A stretch of 64,000 nt of DNA from Agroathelia rolfsii (lineage: Eukaryota; Basidiomycota; Agaricomycetes; Amylocorticiales; Amylocorticiaceae). Where the stretch lies: positions 1,550,001 to 1,614,000 of the forward strand of contig JABRWF010000003.1 of the NCBI GenBank assembly GCA_018343915.1. Direction: 5' to 3'. Positions 39,876-50,467 of this stretch are shown piece after piece. The first letter of the stretch is position 1. Each line of letters starts with the position of its first letter. The position numbers and the translations under genes are program-made. The notes under the pieces were generated by a model. It worked only from the letters and a program-made list of their open reading frames with translations. It did no database searches and was not told the DNA's origin.

Positions 39876-41669
39876 GGTTAATCGATATCGATAGCTGAGA
39901 GTTTACCCGGTATATATCTCTAGTAATTATCTATGACACCAGTAAATTGGTAGCGCCCAGATAATAATAAAGGTCATGAGACCTGCTTTCTTAAAGCAAG
40001 GCACAGACATGCCAGTAGTAATCATTATCTTGAAAGACACTGGCCCGAGAGCAAAAAGTACTAGGTTTTTGACAGTTTACGGCACTCATGGCAGCGCCAC
40101 TGGCCTTTTGAGCACATACCTTACGTGCATCAATATCTTACAAGAGCAAGTACCAGGTTCTTGACAGTTTACGGCACGGGTGGCAGCGCCACTGACCTTT
40201 GAAGCACGTACTTTACATGTACGCGTTTCAATTTTTATAATGAAATAGTACCAGAAGACTTATCGTGATGCTGAAAAAAATCCTTAGTGCAGAGTCAAAG
40301 AAGAAAGGAAGTCATGACGGCTACTTGCACAAAGAAAGGGGGTTGGGGATGGAGTGGCCGGGCCAGCCACGCCGTAATGCCTCGAACAGCTCGAGCGATA
40401 AGTAATAATGGAAGGGAAAAACGAGAATTTATCTCGACATCGCCAATTCTTCCTGTGCTAATGAGGACTAGGGGAGATGAGTGGGATATAAATGTGTTCA
40501 AGAAGCGAATGCATGCGCTTTCCAAGTGAGACAAGCGTGCGCGTTACCAAGAGCAAACCAGCACGCAACTGAACTACAGCGGTTGAGCCAACGGATGGCT
40601 GCCTCTGCTTGCAGCTATCGTAGTCATGGCATCCTGATTATAATGCCGAATACTTCAACCTCGCAAGCTTGGTATCAGGGTTTAGCTGTGCAGGGGTTCA
40701 ATACCAATTTACACCACTTTTGATGACTTCAGCAGTATTCGGAGGACGCTAGATTTAAATACGCACAGTATGCCGTACATTGCAGTGTCAAAAGCCTTGC
40801 GATAAGTTTTCTGGTTATTTGATTTGTATATATGAAGGCACCTTTGAATTGTATTGAGCTTCTTTTTTTGGAGGGGAAGGGTTGTCGGGGGAGCCTACAG
40901 GCTCTTCTGCTCATCCTGACGGAGTTTGGCTTTCACTGGGTAGGTCCAATCAGTCAAATCAACCGGACTAGATGATTGATGTAGGGGAATGATAAGATAA
41001 CAAAAATAGATATTCTCGGACCTACTGCCCTGGTAAGAAGTGACTAGTTAATCTGGCCAATAATTCGGGGTTTACATCCTTTGAGATCGTTAGACGAGCC
41101 GGTTGACCTGTATGTAGAGATTGTAGCGGCGGTAGTGTATGAAAAATAGCGCGGAGCACTCAGAACACCAGCTAGATAGCATTCCCGACATTATGCATCT
41201 TGCGAACATTGATAGCATGTATGAAATATAAGGGATGTGGTTCTTGGATACCAATAGATACAAGCCCAGACAATCAAGCGGTGTAGCTGCTGTTGTGCGG
41301 AAAGTGGTGGTTATAGTGTAGTATCAGCAGAAATTGGGCATAAGGAGTTCAGTCGAGTCACTGGAGCAAGAGGCGCCTGTCTGGTATGAGGAAACAGCAA
41401 TAATAGATTTGAATGTTCATTGATTCATATTCCTTGTGATCACCCTAGTCACATTCAAATTTCAAAGTTTACTGGACTTGTTATTAGAGTCTTAACATGG
41501 TTTCTCCTATATTCTATATTTTTACGGATTCAAGCCCAGTATTACTCCAAAACAAAAGTGAAAAAGCAAGAAAAAATACGGTGCAAAAATGAGATAGTGG
41601 GCAACTAGTCATGCGAATCAAGCTTGATCAAGAGGCAACCTAGTAAGACATGAAGGAAAGGGAAGGAGA
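39876..41669. other. Gene-free accessory region
   Basis: About 1.8 kb with no supported gene. It contains a 92-base direct repeat (40057-40222). Short open frames (for example 40287-40529) lack any recognisable motif. Confidence 0.55.
40057..40222. repeat. Two-copy direct repeat, period 92
   Basis: Copy 1 (from 40057) and copy 2 (from 40149) both start AGTACYAGGTTYTTGACAG, continue with TTTACGGCAC, then GGCAGCGCCACTG and a GCACRTAC block. Copy 2 matches for about 75 bases with a few, mostly transition, differences. Confidence 0.75.
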
Positions 41670-41671
41670 TA

Positions 41672-41932
41672 CTTGTGCTTCTCAAAGTATCTCTGGATCA
41701 CGTGCTATGTGCTAGTCACATTCGGCCGCCCATGTCCTCCGACATGATCCGCCTTAGAATTTCATGCCAAAATATGCAGTAAAAATATATATCAAGCCCT
41801 GGGTGCAGTTATAATTCTTGATAAGCGAGATTCATGATTAATATGGACATTTGAAGGGGACATTATGTCGGTAAAGGTGGGTGGCTGAATGTGGCTATCA
41901 CGTGATCTACAGATGCTTTTGAGAAGCACGAG
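41672..41932. mobile_element. MITE-like element with TA target duplication
   Basis: A 261-base segment with imperfect terminal inverted repeats running about 80 bases inward. The left end starts CTTGTGCTTCTCAAAG; the right end read on the minus strand starts CTCGTGCTTCTCAAAAG. Both continue with GGATCACGTG- or AGATCACGTG-like and CACATTCRGCC blocks. TA dinucleotides flank both sides (41670-41671 and 41933-41934), as for Tc1/mariner-type MITEs. It codes for nothing. Confidence 0.65.
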
Positions 41933-41940
41933 TATTTAGG

Positions 41941-42467
41941 TGTGGCCCACCGTCCAACACCTAATAATGCATATAAAGGGTATTCCATCGCTGAGGGAAC
42001 TCTCCTAATTAATCATGTATAGTGAATATTTGAGCGCAATAACAAAGAGAAAGCAGTCTCCGAAAGGACGACCCTGCACGGCGAAAGGATGTATTCAGAT
42101 GAACCCTATGCATTCAAATCTGAACGTTTCTTGGACGAAAACGGTCGGATCAATGAAGGTATTTTTAAACCATCAAAAGTCTCATTTACTGCCTGTCGAT
42201 GGTATGGTTTTCTACATGTCGATTATGACCATGATCTAATCTTTGAATATCAGAATCTATCTCGGGGGGCATCTTGCTGACGCAGACACGGACGACCATC
42301 ATATTGAGGGTGGTGCGATCAGGTACTTGTTCAACTCCTATGGCTAATTTCTAAGAGACTTGATTTTTTACTTGTGTAGCCACCCAGAACCTTTTTCTTG
42401 CGGTGTCAAGCCCAGATCTCCGGGATATGAAGCATTGATTCACGGATTGGAACTTGAAGAAAGTTGA
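41941..42467 (+). pseudogene. Truncated cytochrome P450 relic
   Basis: Only the C-terminal part of a fungal P450 remains. Recognisable pieces are VAHRPTPNNAYKGYSIAEG (before the PERF region), YSDEPYAFKSERFLDENGR (PERF block), then the heme-loop region split by an intron and GGHLADADTDD, and finally SHPEPFSCGVKPRSPGYEAL, the usual end of this P450 group (stop at 42465-42467). The heme-binding loop, normally FxxGxRxCxG, reads F-T-A-C-R-W-I-Y-L-G: the glycine is lost and the heme-ligand cysteine is replaced by tyrosine. Everything upstream is missing; the coding relic starts within ten bases of the MITE-like element's right end. It cannot encode an active P450. Confidence 0.72.
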
Positions 42468-42916
42468 GAACACAAAAATATTTAGACGAGATAACTTGGA
42501 ATTACGGGATAGGCTGGTCTAATGGTACCTCTGGTATATGACCCAGCCGAAGATTTACTACTTTGAATCTTAAGCGCGGGTATGCTTTGTGATCCGAGTT
42601 TCGTATCGATAAACATAAGTATACGGCTCGCCTTTCATGTATCTGAATACAGGTTCTAAAAGCCAAAACTTTTGTTAAGCAAAAGGCAAAGATTTTCGAA
42701 AGAGATGAGATGGGTCGAGCCGCTAGTGTTGCCGGTCTATGACTCCAAGGATTGAATATGAACTCAAGATCGTGGGCCTGCCTTTTAATCATATAACCGG
42801 TCAATTCAGGCTCGAATAAATAATGAATCTATTTAGATTTCCTAAGCTAATCGCCGCAAGGAATGTCAGACTTCTTAATGACTACAGTTGCAACTTGAGA
42901 GTTGCATTCAACCAAT
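42468..42916. other. Spacer between P450 relic and ADP/ATP carrier
   Basis: About 450 bases without a gene. A tRNA A-box-like sequence at about 42512 was examined and rejected. It includes the carrier's 3' UTR. Confidence 0.5.
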
Positions 42917-44670
42917 CTAACCAGATCCACCAGAGTATACCTTGCCCCATGCAAGTTCCTGGAACCTGATTTTCCCAATGATCATGAGCCTCACGCTATG
43001 GGGAAAGCATAACGGGAGAAACTACTCACTTATCGTATAGGGCCAATACGCCAGCGCCAGCGATACTACGGAGGATGTTTGCTCCAGCGCCGTCTAGATT
43101 AAAAATGGGATAAATTCAAGCAAATTCTAAAAAATAAATAAATAAATAGTGACACAAAAAACTTACTGAAGAGGGCCTTGGCGCCTTCTTTAGCGATAAT
43201 CTGCCTACCGGCGTCGTAGAAAGATTTATAATGAACCTATATAACAAATCAACTTGGTTTATTTGTTCATCTTTGTAGTGATCGAACATGAACGTACACC
43301 TTCGCCTGAAGTCATCATCATACGTCTACGGATAGTATCCATCGGGTAAGAAGCCAAAGACGCGCCCTTTCATGCCCTTTCAATAACCAATGAATACAAG
43401 GACATATATATGATACTTACAGTAGTACACGCCCAGCCGACTGCGAACGAAGCCAAAAAGCTTCCATGCAGAGGGCCGACAAGAACGAGCTCCTTGACTG
43501 TATCATATCCGCCAAAACTATTGACGAAATTCACATCAAGCCGAGAGACATTTATTTAGGAAATCCGAAAGAAATGAAAAGAATGAACGACAAACGCACT
43601 AAAGACCACGATAGAGAGCAATGCCGAAGAGATTAGGAACAAAGCCACGGTAGAGACCTGCGATGCCGTCCGATCTAAGCGTCTTCTTGTACACGTCGAT
43701 CAGGCCATTGAACTGGCGCTGGCCAGTCTTGGATTTGGCGTCAGCAGAGAGACGCGTCCGCGCGCTAAACGATTTCCAGTTTGGTCCAGGTGCATACAAA
43801 AGAGTATAGTCAAGTGGCGGGCCAGTGCAACGCAAATAGACAACAAGGCGCCAGTATTTCCGGTGAGACGAGGAGTTGAGTGATGATCATATAATGCAGG
43901 ACGACACAGCAATGGAAATCGATAACCGAAACAGAACGAAAAAAAGAAACAAACAACAGAGTGTGAGAAAAGCCCATTTTCTCAGAAATAAGGCTTTGAC
44001 TTGGCATACAGAGCGATCGAAAAGAAGAATTTGCCCACTAGTCAAGAGAATAGACAAAGAGCGACGAGGATGCACCCGCAGCGGCACCCGAAGCGACGTT
44101 GCCAGCGACCCAGAGCGCATAACCATCGCTCTTCTTGAATGCAAACATATTCTTGTATGTGTCCTTGAAGGCGAAGTTAAGCGCTTGTGTGGGAAAGTAA
44201 CGCAGGACGTTGGTGCCATTGCCACGCCAGACTTGACAAGTCGATTCAGGTTAATAAGTAAATAACAAGGAAGTAAGGGGTTAGAATTGAGCCGGTAAAC
44301 CAAAACAGAAATAAAAAGACCTACAGGATTTGAGACCTTCATCAGCATAAGTACGCTGAAAACATTCGACAATGCCCTTATAAGGCCTATCGAGGCGGCC
44401 AGAGGCGATCATAGCCCCCTGATTCTGGATCAGTAACTTGACACGCTCAATTGGGGCCGCTGCCGTCTTGGAGGTGGCACCCGCGACGCCACCCATCAGG
44501 AAATCGACTGTTATTGTATCGGCGCATAGGATTGCAAGTCAATATGCCATCCACGGTTGCACTAGATATAAGGACTAAAACCGACCCATGAAGGAGTTAA
44601 AATCACGTGGCCGACGAGAGGTAAGTGCTGCTGAGCTATGCTCAATATTATTATTCTTGGATTCAGACAT
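42917..44670 (-). CDS. AAC: Mitochondrial ADP/ATP carrier
   Basis: Inner-membrane exchanger of cytosolic ADP for matrix ATP. The start at 44670 ([13 protein letters not shown]) precedes the first repeat, where [22 protein letters not shown] has the carrier signature Px[DE]xxK. Later come [19 protein letters not shown] and [20 protein letters not shown] in the second repeat, and [16 protein letters not shown] in the third; RRRMMM is the diagnostic ADP/ATP-carrier signature. The end is LALYDK joined to [15 protein letters not shown] (stop at 42917). About seven introns, the largest including about 43750-44100. Six TM helices in three repeats and a length of about 310 residues are normal for the family. 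Confidence 0.92.
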
Positions 44671-45960
44671 TTCGGAGGAAGGAGGTCCAATTGATATAGA
44701 GAAAAGAGAAAAGAAAAGAAAAGAAAACTGAGTGGGGGTGAGTGGGAAAGCTCTAGATTACACGATGGCTCTGGAGAATCTTTAGTGTGCGCCTCGCTAG
44801 TCCATGTGCGTTTTATACCGCATCCCAGCATGGCTCCGGTGATTGTCAGGACGGCGCAGATAGGACTTATGGATCATCAACAAACCAAAATAAAACCACG
44901 AGATGAACACGGCGAGGATGAGGATAGGCAAAAGTGACTCCACCACCACTGTCTCCCGTTGGTCTCGCGGGGTCGATATGATGATACATTCGGACAGACG
45001 GCTCTCCGTCGTTTGCAGAGAAAACGGAGAGGTAGAAGACCGTACAGAGTGGTGCCATGCTGTCCGTTTACTACCGACAGAACACAATTACGCAAATTCC
45101 AAGGAAAAACATGACGACAATGCCAGCAAAAGTCATATCATTGGCTAATACTAGACATAAGTTTGGATATCTGGTGGCTCGCCGGAGATGATAGGTACAT
45201 GATGATGACGACAGTGATGGTCAGTGTTTGCTCTGGGCTCCCGTCATAGAAATAACATCACTCGCGGCGCTCCGTATACACCCCCGATTTTACCCGTGCT
45301 GGTAGTAGAGGTGCATGCGCACTCTGTTGTCAATATTCATAAAGCACACACAAGAGAAGAGTTGAGATTAGGCGGACGTTAAAAGATCCCAGAATCGATC
45401 CAACTCTCTACCAATCGAGGCAGAGGCACAAGAATAAAAACCAAAATGAAAAGGCAAAAAATGAGTTGCATTGACATACATACACTTGAAACTACCCAAA
45501 AAAAGCCTTTTAGTCGTTTTCATTGTCTCTTTAAAGCTTAAACTAGTAAACAAGAAAAAGAAGAGGAAAAGATCTATACAAAGCATACATCCGAACACAT
45601 ATACATAGATGTCGGGGGTTATATCGGGGTTTAATAATGAAAAAAAAATAGTACACAGTGCTGTTTATCACATGCTAAGCATGTGCTTACAGCGAGAAAG
45701 AGAGGGGGAAGGGTATTGGGGAAGGGGACATGATGGGAGAGGAAGGTTGGTTGTAGGAGAGAGGAGGTTGGGACAGCGTAAGCAGTGGAGTGGGGATGTG
45801 GAGGATAGAAGGAGAAGAAAAAAAAAGCATGGACTTGTAACATCGAGATGGAGGATGAAAAAAAGGAACATGATTGCACACAGTGAAAACAGTGAGAGTA
45901 AGAGGGAGAAAGATATAACTCAAAAACATGACCAATACCATAATGAATCTGCCCTTTTCA
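44671..45960. other. Intergenic region with possible small ORF
   Basis: About 1.3 kb. The left part is the AAC promoter, the right part (45600-45960) an AG-rich 3' region of the polyQ gene. Apart from the weak ORF at 44797-45087, nothing is supported. Confidence 0.5.
44797..45087 (-). CDS. Possible small single-pass membrane protein
   Basis: Unrecognised frame of 96 codons upstream of the AAC gene. Its last half has one clear hydrophobic helix (LLPILILAVFISWFYFGLLM) followed by a basic tail (HKSYLRRPDNHRSH), as in small ER or mitochondrial membrane proteins. The first half is unlike a protein, and a second frame (ATG at 45058) overlaps it, so a spliced gene is possible. Support is weak. Confidence 0.2.
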   Translation of the reverse strand: MCSVGSKRTAWHHSVRSSTSPFSLQTTESRLSECIIISTPRDQRETVVVESLLPILILAVFISWFYFGLLMIHKSYLRRPDNHRSHAGMRYKTHMD

Positions 45961-48776
45961 TCAACCCATGGCGTATCCCATCAGACCCATACCTATAATA
46001 CCGACACCAGCTCCGGCACTGATACCCATATCCTGAATTGGCGGCACTACATCAAACGCAGCCGGGGTAGTAACAGCACCAACAGCGGCGGCAGAGTTGG
46101 CACCAGTGGCGGTAGTACCGCAGGTGGTAGGAACGACGGAAGCAGCAGCAGCAGGGACAGTGGAAGAAGTCGAATCGACGACCACGACAGGCTTGTACTC
46201 CATACTCATGCCGCCCATCAGCATGCTATTCTCCACTGCACTAGTAACACCAACACCGCTCATGTCGACGCCCGTGCTCGCGTCCACATCAGCGTGAACA
46301 TCGATGGAGGCACCGGAGAGGGTCATCGGCACAGGCACTGATGCGCTGGAGACATCCATCGACATAGTCGTGTTCACGTTCACGTTCACGTCCATGTCCA
46401 TAGCCGTCGTCGTGGGAGGTGGCGTTTGAGGCGGGGATATCGACCAGGTATCGTTCATTGCCTGCGGGACTGCCTGAGGCTGAGGCTGTTGATCCTGCTG
46501 CAATTGTGGCTGTTGTGCCTCCTGCTGTTGCTGTTCAACGAATCCACCAGTCATCGTATATCCCTGCGATCCCGCCCACGCCGCCATATCATTCTGCTGC
46601 TGCTGCTGTTGCTGGGAGTAAGTCACGGGCGCAGAGGTCCATGGATCAGTAGGCTGCTGCTGCTGCTCCTGGATCTGTTGATGCTGCTGCTGCTGACCAT
46701 CATACACCATATCAAACCCAATACCATGCGTACCAGCAAACTCCTCCGTCGGTGACGAAGCAGGGGTAGGCGCCATCCCTACAGCCGGCAGCGCCGCCAT
46801 CTCCGACTCGGGTGACAGTGGCAGGTGCAGCTCGGGTCCGCGGAGCGAATCCACGTCGTCCATATTGTTATTACCACCACTACCAACATCACCACCGTTG
46901 ATACCGCTCCCGCATTCAGCCTGCTGTTGCTGCTGTTGCTGTTCATACGAGGAAGAGTAACAATACGCCCCCGCGTGCCCAGCACCACCAGTACCGATAT
47001 TGATACCAGGACAACGCCTCCTCATATGCCTCGGTCGGGGATGATGCCATACAGAGATAGGCGGCGTGCCAAGCCCGGATGCACCAGGCGACTCGCAAAA
47101 CCCAGCAGTGGTGATCAACCCTGGCACGCGGATCGTCGACAGAGCGGGAAGCTGGAAGGGCGGCAAGGACGAGGGGGGAGGGGGTGACGGACAGGAAAAA
47201 GACAGCACAAAGCTTGGATCCTCGGATTCTTCTGCCTCGTCCGAATTTTCTTCATCGTCGTCATCGTCGCCGTTGTAGTGGTCTTCGTAGTCGACAGCCT
47301 CTGTGTCGTTGGTAATATTGGTTTTGTCGACAGGATGGTTTTCGCTTTCATGGCTGATATTATCCTCGCCTTCACGCTCGGGGTGGTCAGCAACAGCGGC
47401 CGCAGCATCCATATCGACATCGGCACAGAAGAAAGGTGAGGGCGAAGACGAAGTAGGCGTCGTCGGCGAGAGATCCTCATCGCTCTCATCGTCGTCGAAC
47501 TCAGATGAGTCAGAGTAGTGCCCATCGTGTTCGTCCATCGGGCTATCGGATGCGGAAAATACGTCATACTGCCGCTGGTGGTAGGGACGCATGTGCGAGG
47601 CGGAAAACGTGGTGTATGGAGTATAAGGCGGTCTGGTGGGCGTCTGGCCGCCAGAGCCGTTGTCGACGTAGGTCCTGAAAAAGTCGTGCACTGTCGTGCC
47701 TGCCTGACAGGCTCTATACGTTATCAAAGAATATATATATATAGTAGTTAAAATTTTTATTCAGAGAAAAAGAGACGAAAATGGTGGAGACTGACAACAT
47801 GCCGACGCGCTGCTTGCATGCGAACTGCCATAGTCTTGGGCTAACGCGCTTTGTGCTGAAGACGCGGGGCGAGTGGCGGTGGCTGCCATGAGGGTGCAGG
47901 GGTGTGATCAGTAGGGAGGTGTCCTCATCACTATCGTCGAGGTCGTTGGAGGTAAAGGACTGAGAAAGGGGAGAGAAATAATTTGGGATGCGAGGGGGAG
48001 TGATGGGAGGAGGAGGAGGAGGAGGAGAGGCATCGAGGTCGAGTTGATTAGCGTTACTATTATCGACGTCGATGGGGAGCGGTAAGTCCTGGAGGGGGGC
48101 AGAAGCAGGTGGAACGGTCGTATTAGCAGGCTGCGGACCAGCCTCATTCTCATCAATGCTGATAACTATTACTGGTGGTGGTGATGGTGGTGGTAACAGC
48201 ACGGGTTCAGGCGGAAGTTGGTCGAGAGTGAGGGCCGAGGTCGAGGCCAGGGGGATATGTGACACGGGGGACGGCGAGGACGATGGTGGGGGTGATGGTG
48301 GCAAAAGCAAGGGCAAAGAGGGTGGAGATACTCTTACGTCGATGGGCTGGATAGGTTCGGCGCGCCTGGAGCGTTTGGAGGCGAGAGGCGCGATAGCATC
48401 GAGGTCTGTTTGTTGACCCTTGCGTTTGCGGCCAGGCTGTGTGAATTAGTCAGGATTATTTAGGAAAGTAGATGAGGGCAGATATGAAGATAGGAAGACA
48501 TGCCTTGTGAGCAGCGTTGACGACAGTCACAGCCGCCGCGGTGCGATTTGCATGATGATTCTGATTCCGCCGTGGCGGACGGGGACGAGGAGCGGCCGGG
48601 GCAATAGCAGCGGGGGCGATATCCGCACCAGCAGCCTTGGCAGCAGCGGCAGCGACAGCGAGCAATAACTTGCGGTCTGTACGCCTGGCCGCTCTGGCCG
48701 ATCTGGGCGACAGCGGAGAGAGCCGTGGAGAACGACGGATGGGACGGGCGTCGACGAGGACGATGGGCTGCGACAT
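45961..48776 (-). CDS. Low-complexity polyQ/acidic protein, probably nuclear
   Basis: Not recognised. The start at 48776 (MSQPIVLVDARPIRRSPRL) opens a basic/Ala-rich segment with bipartite nuclear-localisation-like stretches (PGRKRKGQQ, SKRSRRAE). Next is a Pro/Ser-rich part with polyproline runs, then a short more ordered block around CKQRVGM...GTTVHDFFRTYVDNG across an intron (47713-47790). A strongly acidic Asp/Glu/Ser region follows, then several glutamine runs of 6-8 residues and a Val/Met/Asp/Ala-rich tail ending MGYAMG at 45961. Two introns are visible (about 48435-48500 and 47713-47790); total about 890 residues. The composition suggests a transcriptional or chromatin regulator, by analogy only. 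It is divergent from arginase, with about 200 bases between the starts. Confidence 0.6.
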
Positions 48777-48978
48777 GCGACAATGGCGTTGATGCTAACA
48801 GAGACAACAAGCACAACAAGGCCCAAGTGGCAGGAGCGTGGGAGGCTGTGCAAAAGATCAGGTGACTCACTTGTCATGTGACTTTCACGTCTCGATCACG
48901 TGGCTCACGACCATATCATATGCTATCGCCATCCATTCACAGCTATTCTCTCTCTCTTTCTCTCTCCATCGATCTACC
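48777..48978. promoter_or_regulatory. Bidirectional promoter region, polyQ gene and arginase
   Basis: Only about 200 bases separate the two divergent ATGs. A CT-rich tract (TCTCTCTCTTTCTCTC, about 48950-48965) lies just upstream of the arginase start, typical of fungal core promoters and transcription starts. Confidence 0.45.
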
Positions 48979-50467
48979 ATGGCACAAGTCTCTCACAAGT
49001 TCCTCCAGCAGCCCAAGACCGTCGCAGTAAGCCCCCCCCCCCGTTTTACTCAGCCCATTTCACTACCTCACCTCTCCACACAGATTGTCGGCTGTCCATT
49101 CAGGTATGATCTACACATACCCACCTCGTCTATTGAACTCATTTGCAGCCTAGTGGTGGTCAAGGCAAGGCCGGAGTAGACCAAGGCCCCGTCAGTCTGG
49201 TCCAGGCAGGCCTCGTCGAACAACTCACAGAACTCGGCTGGGAGGTCCAGTTCGACGGCCACCACCAATTCGAGGAGATCAACGCACAGGTCGTAGACGA
49301 TCCCCCCACAGACGGCATGCTCAACCCCCGTCTAGTCAGCGGCGTCTGCCAGGCGGTCTCCAAAGCCGTCGCTGGTCATGTAAGCCAGAAACAGCTCGCT
49401 CTTACGCTCGGCGGCGATCACAGTCTGGTATGTAATGTCTATGCACATGACACATACTCTCACTATCTCACACGACTTTATCGCTCAGGCCATGGGTACC
49501 ATCTCCGGCACGCTCAGGTTCGTTTCCTACCTCTCTTGAACCCTAAAAAAGAATCAAGGGACACAAACAGATGCACCCGTTCCGGCACCTCGTCACCCCA
49601 AACAGTCATCACCCCGACGCATGCGTGATCTGGGTCGACGCCCATGCGGACATCAACACCCCGTCAACGACGTCGTCCGGCAACATCCACGGCATGCCCG
49701 TCTCTTTCCTCCTAGGCCTCGAACCCCATGCGCTCTTCTCCTTCTTACCCCACTCGCCAGCCCTGCTGCGCCCGGATCGCATCGCATATATCGGTCTGCG
49801 CGACGTCGATGCGGGCGAGAAGCGCATCCTGCGTGAGAATGGTATCCGCGCGTTTAGCATGCACGACGTCGACAAGCATGGCATCGGCAAAGTCGTCGAG
49901 CTCGCGTTGGACGCCGTCAACCCCAAGCGCGACAGGCCGGTCCATCTCAGCTTCGATGTCGATGCGCTCGATCCGAGCGTGGCGCCTAGTACGGGAACTC
50001 CGGTAAGCCTTCCCTCCTTTTTTTTCACTCTTGGGTCCTATATTTGCCGCATATATGCGTACCGGTGTCTTTTCCTTTCAACAACTCCATTTTAAGTTTA
50101 TTTCTTTAATTACCGATAATATATGCACGCGCATCCGAGTCTCCGTCATATGCTCTCTACTCACACGACTATTTCTATTTCGGCTTTATAGGTCCGTGGC
50201 GGCCTCACCTTCCGTGAGGGCCACTACATCTGCGAAGCAATTCATGAGACCGGGCTGCTCGTCGCGCTCGATGTGATGGAGGTCAACCCAAGCCTTGAAG
50301 ATGAGAACAGTGTGAAGCAGACCGTTGCTGTGGGATGTTCGCTCGTGCGTTCTGCATTGGGTGAGTTTTCTTTCTTTTTTACTCTTCCTTTCATGCTGGC
50401 CGTATTGGTGCTAACATATAAATATATCATCGTTGGGGTATTCGTCACAGGCGAGACGCTGCTCTAG
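48979..50467 (+). CDS. CAR1: Arginase
   Basis: Manganese hydrolase converting arginine to ornithine and urea. Exons are 48979-49026, 49084-49103, 49154-49427, 49489-49517, 49606-50002, 50192-50360 and 50451-50467, joining in frame to 317 residues, normal for the family. Two exons are micro-exons (20 and 29 bases). The metal ligands are visible: GGDHSL (His), VDAHADINT (Asp, His, Asp) and [10 protein letters not shown] (two Asp). SGNIHGMP contacts substrate, and [14 protein letters not shown] lies near the end. The acceptor at 49605 was chosen because the earlier one (before ATGCACC) breaks the frame. The ureohydrolase family also includes agmatinase; the VDAHADIN and SGNIHGMP forms and the length favour arginase. 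Confidence 0.92.

Noticed and set aside
40287..40723. Two adjacent 80-codon frames in the accessory region
   Set aside because: No family resemblance, and an opposite-strand frame of equal length covers the same DNA.
42505..42600. tRNA-like A box (TGGTCTAATGG) followed by a TTTGAATC loop
   Set aside because: No B box or closing acceptor stem at the right distance; the arms do not pair as a cloverleaf.
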